DNA from: an uncultured bacterium
GTDB lineage: Bacteria; Bacillota; Clostridia; Lachnospirales; Lachnospiraceae
DNA: 6,562 nt
Reading direction: 5' to 3'
Assembly: GCA_946061355.1 (NCBI GenBank)
Contig: CAMGRE010000136.1
Coordinates: 1 to 6,562, forward strand
How positions within the stretch are numbered: the stretch's first letter is position 1; every line of letters starts with the position of its first letter. Under the pieces are notes generated by a model, which saw only the letters and a list, made by a program, of their open reading frames with translations, made no database searches and was not told where the DNA came from. Below, one piece after another: positions 1 to 6,127 of this stretch. The position numbers and the translations under genes were made by a program.

Positions 1-151
1 CCTTTGCGGCTACGGGGGTTTCCTCTGCATAAGCCTCCGCTTTCTCAGCCTCTGCCGCAGTCTCCTGCGCTGCTGCACCTTCTGCCTCCTCCGGCATCAG
101 TTCATTGACCGCCTGTGACAGATCCTCCTTTAAATCCGAAAAGAATCCCAT
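1..151 (-). CDS. Probable bactofilin-type polymer-forming protein, N-terminal fragment
   Basis: Only the first 50 codons are present; the gene continues past the left edge. The ATG at 151 is preceded by GGAGG (161-165) with 9 nt spacing, which fixes the start. The protein opens MGFFSDLKEDLSQAVNELMP, a short amphipathic segment that I recognise from clostridial bactofilin-like (polymer-forming cytoskeletal) proteins, then becomes an Ala/Glu-rich, low-complexity, probably disordered linker (about residues 21-50). Bactofilins normally have such a flexible N-terminal tail before a central right-handed beta-helix that polymerises without nucleotide; that core is not in the window, so the family call is inference from the first 20 residues. 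The gene begins 33 nt after the stop of the polysaccharide deacetylase with no hairpin between them, so the two may be co-transcribed and both act at the cell envelope. It could instead be another small coiled-coil or envelope protein. Confidence 0.55.
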   Translation of the reverse strand, partial: MGFFSDLKEDLSQAVNELMPEEAEGAAAQETAAEAEKAEAYAEETPVAAK

Positions 152-160
152 TTTTATTTT

Positions 161-165
161 CCTCC
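161..165 (-). promoter_or_regulatory. Ribosome binding site of the left-edge gene
   Basis: GGAGG on the minus strand sits 9 nt before the ATG at 151. It is the main evidence that the short, truncated reading frame at the left edge is a real gene. Confidence 0.7.
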
Positions 166-184
166 ATTCCTTTTGTGCTTTTCT

Positions 185-1129
185 TCAATTTATCTTATTG
201 CTTTCCCTTTGCTGGACCGGCATGATATCGTCCGTAATCGGAACAATCACCGTATCCGGAAGGGAAAGAATCTTTTCAATCAGACCGGGCAATGCCTCCA
301 CCGTACTCTTCTTGTCCGCGGCATCATGTAGCAGAATGATCGCAGTTCCATAATTTTCCAAACCGTTCGTGCAGTTGGCTATGATCTGATCACTCGACAA
401 TTTCCTGCCCGTCGCATCACCGCTGGAAATATTCCAGTCATAATATTTGACATCAATCTCTGCCAGATAATCCGTCAGTTCCCTGATATCAACAGCGCCG
501 GCATGATTGCCGCTGCCGCCCGGGAAACGATAGATCTGCGGATATACGCCGGTAACATCATGCAGATACTCCTGAAGCATATTGAGATCCCCAATAAAAG
601 CTTCTTTGGAGGAATAGATGTCCCGGTACACATGACTGTAGGAATGCATGCCGAGTGTATGTCCCTCCGCCAGTATCCTGCGGTACGCTTCCTCATAAGG
701 TTCCTTTCCTTTTGCAACCACAAAGAAAGTTGCCTTGACATTATATTCCTTCAGGATATCCAATATCTGATCCGTATACATACTGGGACCGTCATCAAAA
801 GTAAGACAGACCTTCCTGATACCGGGAGCCGGTGTCTGCGCTCCCCGGGGACGCTCCGTCTGTGATTCCTCCCACCTCCGGATACTGTCGGCCTCCGTGA
901 GCTCCTCCTCCGTCTCCATTTCCGCTGTCCTGTCTGCCTCACTCCCCTGCACAGAAGCTTCCGCATTCTTAAGCTCCAATGTGAGGGAGGTAACCTGCCC
1001 CTCCAGCGAACGGACGCGAATTCCCAGATAAATGCATAACGCAAACGGAATCAAAACCATGCAGGCAATCGCGATCAGAATAAACCGTTTCAAACGTTTT
1101 ACCCGTTTTTTCCTTTTATCACTCAGCAT
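185..1129 (-). CDS. Membrane-anchored polysaccharide deacetylase (CE4 / NodB homology)
   Basis: A 314-residue protein predicted to remove N-acetyl groups from an extracellular polysaccharide, most plausibly peptidoglycan. Residues 1-15 are strongly basic (KRKKR..KRLKR), residues 16-37 form one membrane segment, and residues 38-60 look like a short coiled coil, followed by an acidic linker to about 103. The catalytic domain (about 104-305) has the CE4 motifs in order: TFDDGP (110-115; D112 the expected base, D113 a metal ligand), HSYSH (162-166; both His as metal ligands), RFPGGS (201-206), DWN (231-233) and LLHD (267-270 region; H268 the expected acid). All look intact, so an active metal-dependent enzyme is expected, facing outside. 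The start at 1129 is preferred over an upstream in-frame ATG at 1159 because GGGAAGGAG (1138-1146) lies 8 nt before it and would be inside the longer version. Substrate (GlcNAc, MurNAc, or another glycan) cannot be decided from sequence alone. Confidence 0.93.
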   Translation of the reverse strand: MLSDKRKKRVKRLKRFILIAIACMVLIPFALCIYLGIRVRSLEGQVTSLTLELKNAEASVQGSEADRTAEMETEEELTEADSIRRWEESQTERPRGAQTPAPGIRKVCLTFDDGPSMYTDQILDILKEYNVKATFFVVAKGKEPYEEAYRRILAEGHTLGMHSYSHVYRDIYSSKEAFIGDLNMLQEYLHDVTGVYPQIYRFPGGSGNHAGAVDIRELTDYLAEIDVKYYDWNISSGDATGRKLSSDQIIANCTNGLENYGTAIILLHDAADKKSTVEALPGLIEKILSLPDTVIVPITDDIMPVQQRESNKIN

Positions 1130-1137
1130 AATCCATA

Positions 1138-1146
1138 CTCCTTCCC
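1138..1146 (-). promoter_or_regulatory. Ribosome binding site deciding the deacetylase start
   Basis: GGGAAGGAG on the minus strand lies 8 nt before the ATG at 1129. It places the start there and makes the 10-residue upstream extension from the ATG at 1159 unlikely, because that extension would have to be read through this site. Confidence 0.8.
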
Positions 1147-1189
1147 TATTGTAACACACAAAGAAGAATGAGAAAAGGAAAAAATGAAA

Positions 1190-1218
1190 GAGGCATTTCC
1201 AATTACTGAAAATGCCTC
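1190..1218 (-). terminator. Intrinsic terminator of the marR-adaptor-RND operon
   Basis: Perfect 9-bp inverted repeat, GAGGCATTT at 1190-1198 and AAATGCCTC at 1210-1218, with an 11-nt loop. Read on the minus strand it begins 10 nt after the permease stop codon (1228-1230) and is followed by TTTCATTTTTTCC, a T-rich tract. Position, stem and tail all fit rho-independent termination of the efflux operon. On the plus strand the following sequence is less T-rich and no plus-strand gene approaches, so it appears to be one-directional. It also separates the efflux genes from the deacetylase, which therefore probably needs its own promoter in 1130-1189 or depends on read-through. Confidence 0.85.
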
Positions 1219-1227
1219 CGTCTTATT

Positions 1228-4200
1228 TTACGTCAGGGAAGGTTCAGGATTCTTCTCCGGAAGCTGCGCCGGATTCTTTTCCTTTTTCTTCTTGATCCTT
1301 TTTACTTTCTTTGCCGGCTTCTGCTGATCGTCACCACCGTTTGCCTTGCGGTTTTTGCGCGCCTTGCTCCTCTTATGGATGATCATATAGAAGGTGGGCA
1401 GTAGAATCAGTGTCAGCACAGTGGAAGCCGCCAGACCTCCGACGATCACGACCGCCATACTCTGCATCATCTTGGCATTCTTACCGATACCGAGCGCCAT
1501 AGGCACCTGGGACAGCACTGTGGTCAGCGTCGTCATCAGGATAGGACGCAGACGGGACTTACCGGTCTCAATCAATGCTTCCTCCGTACTCATCGTAGCC
1601 CGCAGCTGATTCGTATAATCGACGTACAGGATACCGTTGTTTACCACGATACCGATCAACATCAGAAATCCCATCAGGGAAACCATACTCAGCGTACACT
1701 GTGTCAGCAACAGCAATACCACACATCCGATCAGACTGAACGGGATACAGAACATGACCATTCCGGAATACCGCAGGTTCTCAAACTCGATCGCCATAAC
1801 CATGTAGACTAACAGGATCGCTGTGATGATCGCCATGATCAGGGATGTAAACTCTTCCACCATCATCTCGTCCATCGTGTTGGTCACCTGCTCCACGCCT
1901 GCCGGCAGGATGGTCTGATCCATCTGTGCCTGGATCGTCTTCTGCGCGCTGAACTTGGCATCCGCCTCAAGCGTTGCCGTGATCGTTCCGGTGTAACGTC
2001 CGTCTTTTCTGATGATCGTCTGCGGCGTATCCGTATAGACGATATCCGCCACATCGGAAAGCGGCACCTCGGTTCCCGAGGAATTTGTCAGTGTGATACC
2101 GTACACATCATTGATCGTCTCATACTCATCGACGGGATATTCCACCGTCACCGTATAATCTTTATCGCCGATCGACACATCCATCGCATCGGAACCACCC
2201 ATCGTGGTGTAAAGGATGCCTGCAACTGCCTTCGGATTTAATCCGGATGCGTTCGCCTTCACCGGATCGATCACGATCTCCGCCTTGGAAGATGCGTCTG
2301 CCAGGGAGGAACTTGCACTGATGACGCCATCCGCCTTCTGGATCTCCTTGGATACGATACGGCACCCCTCTTTCAGAGCCTCCAGATCGTTACTCTCAAG
2401 CGCTACATCATACGTATTACCACCGCCGCCGGACATACCCATGGAGGAGGCGGAAGCTACCGTGATCTCACAGTTGTCCTGATACTGCGCCATCTGTTCC
2501 GTCCACTCGTTTACGATCTCCTGCGTTGTCTTCTTCTCTCCGTCGCGGATGTAACCGTTGATGGTTCCACTGGAGCCTGAACCGCCCATTCCGGTACTGC
2601 TCTCTGAGACGCTGGCATCATAATCTTCTATGTACGGACTCTCTGCCACAAAGGCTTCGATCTCACGGATCTTTTGGTCCATCACATCAAGCTGTGTGCC
2701 CGGACGGAACTGAACCGAGATCGACACCTGTCCTTCATCGGTCTGTCCCATCAGTTCGACATTGACAAACTTGAACAGCAGGATGGATACAACAAAGATT
2801 GCAAGCGCTGTAAAAGCAACGGTCTTTCTCTTATGCAAAGCTTTTCTTAACAAATTTGCGTACTTCTCACTGAAGCGATCAAGGAACTGATTGACCTTGG
2901 ACTCCTTCTTCTCAATCGGCTTGTATACCGCGAAGCACAGCGGAACCAGCGTGATCGCCGAGAACAGTGATGCTGTCAGGGAGAAGATGATCGTATAGCC
3001 GAGCTGTCCGAACATCTGTCCCGACATACCTTCCATACGTGCCAGAGGCAGATACACAACGACTGTCGTCAGGGTGGAAGCAATCAGGGAATTGATCACG
3101 ACCTTTGTCGCCTCATATGCCGCATCCATAAAGGACATTCCCTCGTCTCGTTTGCGGAAACACATCTCGATCACGACGATGGAGTTATCCACCATCATAC
3201 CGATACCGATGACCAGCGCTCCCATCGTTACCATGTTCAGGGAAAAGCCCAGAAAATTCATCAGGATAAACGTAATCAAAAGGGATACCGGCATGGAACT
3301 TCCGACAACCAGACTGCCCTTCAGATCTCCGAAGAAGACAAACAAAACCGCCATCGTCAGTATGACACCGAGTAACAATGTCTGACCGATATTCTTTAGA
3401 GATGCGATAATAGTCTCACTGCTGTCATAGACAACCGAAATATGGACATCCGGATTCTCCTCATTCAGCTGATCCACCACTTTTGTCACTTTCTTCGACA
3501 GATTGACCGCACTGGCGCTCTGAACCTTTGAAATTCCGACACTCACATTATCCTGTCCGTTATAGCGGCTGTAACTGCCGGGTTTGGCAACCGCATACTG
3601 CACATTCGCCACATCAGACAGCCGGATCACATTGCCGGTTCCGGTTGTGATGGGAATGCTCGCAATCTCCATCGGTGTCTTATATTCAAGCTTGGAGCTC
3701 ATATTCAGCTTCTGATTGCCATAGTCCGCACTGCCGGCAGGAATCGTAAAGTTTGCTGCCGCCACCTGGTTTGCCAGCGTGGAAATATCCAGTTTATACT
3801 GCTTGAGCGCCTCAGGGATTACCTGCACACTGATATATTCCTCATTACCGCCGTATACCGTGACATCAGCCACATCACTGATCTTGTTCAGCTCCGGCTC
3901 AATCGTCTCATTCACATAACCGAGTACATCTGCCGTCTCTGAATCCACCGACAGCTGCATAACGGAGGATGCGTTCATATCCATGGCGATAATCATCGGA
4001 TCTTCTGCAGCATCCGGCAATTTGGGCTTGACTCGCTCCATTGCTTCCTGCATATCAATAAAAGCATCATCCATCTCTGTGCCGTACTCAAAGGAAAAGA
4101 TAACGATCGACATATTCTCCTGTGACTGGGAATACACATTATCAATACCTGCGATCGTTCCACAGCCATCCTCGATCTCCTCTGAGACCAGACGTTCCAC

Positions 4201-4377
4201 ATCCTCAGGACCTGCCTGCGGATACACGGTCATGACCAGAAGCATCGGCATGTTCATATCCGGGATCAACTGTAAGTTCATCCCCGTCAGGGAAGTGAAA
4301 CCGAATATGATCAGCGCCGCGACGATTACGAGAGCGGCAACGGGACGCTTCAAAATTGTTTTTGTTAAACTAATCAT
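1228..4377 (-). CDS. RND-family efflux permease (AcrB/HAE1-like)
   Basis: A 1049-residue inner-membrane transporter of the resistance-nodulation-division superfamily, full length for the family. It shows the duplicated plan: TM1 (about 12-30), large outer loop (33-330), TM2-TM6 (332-485), a cytoplasmic linking helix (about 495-517), TM7 (519-537), second outer loop (538-840), TM8-TM12 (842-1000). TM4 has GIGMMVDNSIVV (391-402) with one acid, D397, where AcrB has two adjacent Asp. TM10 has GIVVNNGILYVDY (909-921), with Asn913 where AcrB has its relay Lys. These pumps are driven by cation (usually proton) entry and expel amphiphilic compounds. The start ATG overlaps the adaptor stop by 8 nt, with AGGAG (4385-4389) 7 nt upstream inside the adaptor gene. 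Two Gly/Ser/Met-rich loops (591-604, 641-653) and a Lys-rich cytoplasmic tail (1001-1049, 18 of 49 residues Lys/Arg) are notable. The adjacent adaptor and MarR gene support drug or amphiphile efflux. Substrate is unknown, and no outer-membrane partner is encoded here. Confidence 0.96.
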   Translation of the reverse strand: MISLTKTILKRPVAALVIVAALIIFGFTSLTGMNLQLIPDMNMPMLLVMTVYPQAGPEDVERLVSEEIEDGCGTIAGIDNVYSQSQENMSIVIFSFEYGTEMDDAFIDMQEAMERVKPKLPDAAEDPMIIAMDMNASSVMQLSVDSETADVLGYVNETIEPELNKISDVADVTVYGGNEEYISVQVIPEALKQYKLDISTLANQVAAANFTIPAGSADYGNQKLNMSSKLEYKTPMEIASIPITTGTGNVIRLSDVANVQYAVAKPGSYSRYNGQDNVSVGISKVQSASAVNLSKKVTKVVDQLNEENPDVHISVVYDSSETIIASLKNIGQTLLLGVILTMAVLFVFFGDLKGSLVVGSSMPVSLLITFILMNFLGFSLNMVTMGALVIGIGMMVDNSIVVIEMCFRKRDEGMSFMDAAYEATKVVINSLIASTLTTVVVYLPLARMEGMSGQMFGQLGYTIIFSLTASLFSAITLVPLCFAVYKPIEKKESKVNQFLDRFSEKYANLLRKALHKRKTVAFTALAIFVVSILLFKFVNVELMGQTDEGQVSISVQFRPGTQLDVMDQKIREIEAFVAESPYIEDYDASVSESSTGMGGSGSSGTINGYIRDGEKKTTQEIVNEWTEQMAQYQDNCEITVASASSMGMSGGGGNTYDVALESNDLEALKEGCRIVSKEIQKADGVISASSSLADASSKAEIVIDPVKANASGLNPKAVAGILYTTMGGSDAMDVSIGDKDYTVTVEYPVDEYETINDVYGITLTNSSGTEVPLSDVADIVYTDTPQTIIRKDGRYTGTITATLEADAKFSAQKTIQAQMDQTILPAGVEQVTNTMDEMMVEEFTSLIMAIITAILLVYMVMAIEFENLRYSGMVMFCIPFSLIGCVVLLLLTQCTLSMVSLMGFLMLIGIVVNNGILYVDYTNQLRATMSTEEALIETGKSRLRPILMTTLTTVLSQVPMALGIGKNAKMMQSMAVVIVGGLAASTVLTLILLPTFYMIIHKRSKARKNRKANGGDDQQKPAKKVKRIKKKKEKNPAQLPEKNPEPSLT

Positions 4378-6127
4378 CTACGCTCTCCTCTTTCAGTCTG
4401 ACATCTGCGCCGTCCCTGAGCTGGGCAGCCCATGTTGTAATGATCTCGCTGTCTTTTGTGATACCGGATTTGATCTCAACATCCGTATTGTTGGTGATGC
4501 CGGTCTCAACCTCTGTTCTCACAGCCTTGCCGCCGTCCATCACATACACATAAGCCTTCCGGCTCTCATAATATACACTGTCCACGGGGATCGTCATCAC
4601 GTTATCTGCCTTGTTGGTCGCCATCGTGATCTTCACCTTGGTTCCCGTGATCATATTCTCGGCGCCGCCCGTAAACTGCGCTTTGATTTTAAACAGGCCG
4701 CTGGTCTGATCTGCCACACCGGCATTCTCCGTGATCTGTGCCTGATATACCTCACCGTTTCTCTCGACCTGGATCGGCTGACCCACCTCTGCCTCACGCA
4801 TAACGGTCTCAGCTACATAGAAAACGATGTTCATCTCGTCCTCAGCGGTGATGACATATGCCACGTTGCCTGTTGCAGCCATATTGTTTGTCGTCACATT
4901 CTTCTTGGTGATCGTACCGCTTACCGGAGCAGTCACCTTCGTGTAATCCAGCTGGAGCTGTGCGCCCTCAACGCCTGCCTGCGCCTGCTTCACGCCTGCC
5001 TGCGCCTGCTTCAGTCCGGACTGTGCAGCCACCTGTGACTGGATGGAACCGGCAAGCTGTGCATTGGCACCTGCCAGGATCGTTGCCTTGGTGTACAATT
5101 CATAGTCCTGCAGCATCTTCTCTGCCAGACGCTTCGCATCTTCTGCGGAGAGTACGTTGTTCTTTGCCGTCTCCTTGCCGATGGCGGAACTGAACATGTT
5201 CAGCTTCATCTTATCCTTATTGTCATCAAGCGTTGAACGTGCCGAACCGATGGAATCCACCGAACTTTTGGCAGCATTAACCATCACACCAAGCGTATAT
5301 AAATCACTGGCGCTGCCACTTGTCATCTTGAATATGTACTCATTTGCCGCGGTTCTCCGCTTATCCGCATTGTCCCAATCAGCATCCGAAATAGTGATCA
5401 GTTCTCTCGCGTTATCCTCTTTGTTTACAATCTTGTCATAATTCTTCTTGATCGTAGCAAGAGAATCTGCGTATTTTTTCGCACGTTCTTTATCATCCTT
5501 CAGGTCATCCAGATCATCTTCCAGATCCTCGTAATCATCTCTCGCCATACCGAACTGCTCCGCTGCCAGCGCCTCATTCTCCTCGGCAGCTTTGAGTGCA
5601 TACTTGGCGCTCGCCACCGAATTTTCGAGTTTCATCTGGTTCGTATCGACCTCGCCGAGCGTCTCCGTGATCTGCGCCTGTGTATAGAGCAGATTCTGCT
5701 CCGCCGCCTGTACGCTGACACTTGCCGTCTCCACGCTTGCCTGTGCGCTCTCTAAGCTCGCCTGTGCCTGATCCATGGAAATCTGTGCACCGGTATCGTC
5801 TATCGTAAACAACAGATCGCCGGCATTGACGTGGTCACCTTCCTCAAAATATGTTGCAGTCACATCGCCTGCCACCTTCGGGATCACGTTGATCTGATTA
5901 TCCGATTCGATTGTTCCGATAAATTCACCGTCCAGCTCGATGCTGGCAATTGTCGGCTTCACGGTCTCTACCAGGATGGAAGTATCCTTCTCCTCAGGTG
6001 CCTCCTCCTTCTTGCCGCAGCCGGTCATCACTGTGCCGGAGGCAAGCAGCACTGTCATCAGGAGTGCCACTCCCCTTGCATATCTGTTATTCTTGCTTTT
6101 CATGACTTCTCTACTCCTTCTTCTCAT
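4370..6127 (-). CDS. HlyD/AcrA-type efflux adaptor, lipoprotein (membrane fusion protein)
   Basis: A 585-residue adaptor partner for the RND permease. It has a basic N-terminus, a hydrophobic segment (about 19-31) and a lipobox ending in VMTGC, with Cys37 the expected lipidated residue, so the mature protein should be tethered to the outer face of the membrane. The two halves of the lipoyl/barrel-sandwich domain are at about 79-112 (VIPKVAGDV..., GDLLFTID) and 394-427 (VTAPVSGTI...). Between them, about 115-393, is a mostly helical hairpin, far longer than in typical 350-450 residue adaptors; it holds a very acidic run (197-212) and an exactly repeated heptad (373-386). Beta-barrel and membrane-proximal domains follow (about 430-585). 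The start is ambiguous: the ATG at 6127 overlaps the regulator stop (ATGA) with AAGGAG 8 nt upstream, while an ATG at 6103 has its own AAGGAG with 10 nt spacing and gives a more typical signal peptide. Its 3' end overlaps the permease start, so the pair is co-translated. Confidence 0.93.
   Translation of the reverse strand: MRRRSREVMKSKNNRYARGVALLMTVLLASGTVMTGCGKKEEAPEEKDTSILVETVKPTIASIELDGEFIGTIESDNQINVIPKVAGDVTATYFEEGDHVNAGDLLFTIDDTGAQISMDQAQASLESAQASVETASVSVQAAEQNLLYTQAQITETLGEVDTNQMKLENSVASAKYALKAAEENEALAAEQFGMARDDYEDLEDDLDDLKDDKERAKKYADSLATIKKNYDKIVNKEDNARELITISDADWDNADKRRTAANEYIFKMTSGSASDLYTLGVMVNAAKSSVDSIGSARSTLDDNKDKMKLNMFSSAIGKETAKNNVLSAEDAKRLAEKMLQDYELYTKATILAGANAQLAGSIQSQVAAQSGLKQAQAGVKQAQAGVEGAQLQLDYTKVTAPVSGTITKKNVTTNNMAATGNVAYVITAEDEMNIVFYVAETVMREAEVGQPIQVERNGEVYQAQITENAGVADQTSGLFKIKAQFTGGAENMITGTKVKITMATNKADNVMTIPVDSVYYESRKAYVYVMDGGKAVRTEVETGITNNTDVEIKSGITKDSEIITTWAAQLRDGADVRLKEESVDD
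4385..4389 (-). promoter_or_regulatory. Ribosome binding site of the RND permease, inside the adaptor gene
   Basis: AGGAG on the minus strand lies 7 nt before the permease ATG at 4377 and within the last codons of the adaptor. Together with the 8-nt ATGATTAG stop-start overlap it indicates translational coupling of adaptor and pump. Confidence 0.75.
4971..5012. repeat. Exact 21-bp tandem duplication (two copies) inside the adaptor gene
   Basis: Positions 4971-4991 and 4992-5012 are identical, 21 of 21 bases, directly adjacent. On the coding (minus) strand the pair encodes the heptad KQAQAGV twice, at residues 373-379 and 380-386. The next residues (EGAQ) continue a looser version of the pattern. 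Being 21 bp, it keeps frame and heptad register, so it adds about two helical turns to the descending arm of the coiled coil. The absence of any silent difference suggests recent duplication or ongoing slippage. Confidence 0.9.
6114..6119 (-). promoter_or_regulatory. Alternative ribosome binding site for the adaptor (start at 6103)
   Basis: AAGGAG on the minus strand lies 10 nt before the in-frame ATG at 6103, whose product would begin MKSKNNRYARG and have a conventional lipoprotein signal peptide. It lies inside the reading frame of the longer version, which uses the ATG at 6127. Confidence 0.5.

Noticed and set aside
152..184. Possible terminator between the deacetylase and the left-edge gene.
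   Set aside because: The gap is pyrimidine-rich on the plus strand but has no inverted repeat able to form a stem.
503..865. A 120-codon plus-strand open frame.
   Set aside because: It is antisense to the catalytic domain of the deacetylase, which has intact motifs, and it resembles no family.
1148..1153. TACAAT on the minus strand as a -10 box for the deacetylase.
   Set aside because: No convincing -35 box is found 16-18 nt upstream, and transcription would begin near 1141, inside the ribosome binding site. A promoter in 1130-1189 is likely but could not be placed.
1130..1159. Ten-residue N-terminal extension of the deacetylase from an ATG at 1159.
   Set aside because: The ribosome binding site for the 1129 start would lie inside it, and no good site precedes 1159.
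3983..5038. A 351-codon plus-strand open frame opposite the permease start and adaptor end.
   Set aside because: It lies wholly antisense to two well-supported genes and spans their junction. Its nearest GGAGG is 14 nt from the ATG, too far, and its residues (runs of His, Leu, Cys) look like the complement of helical coding sequence.
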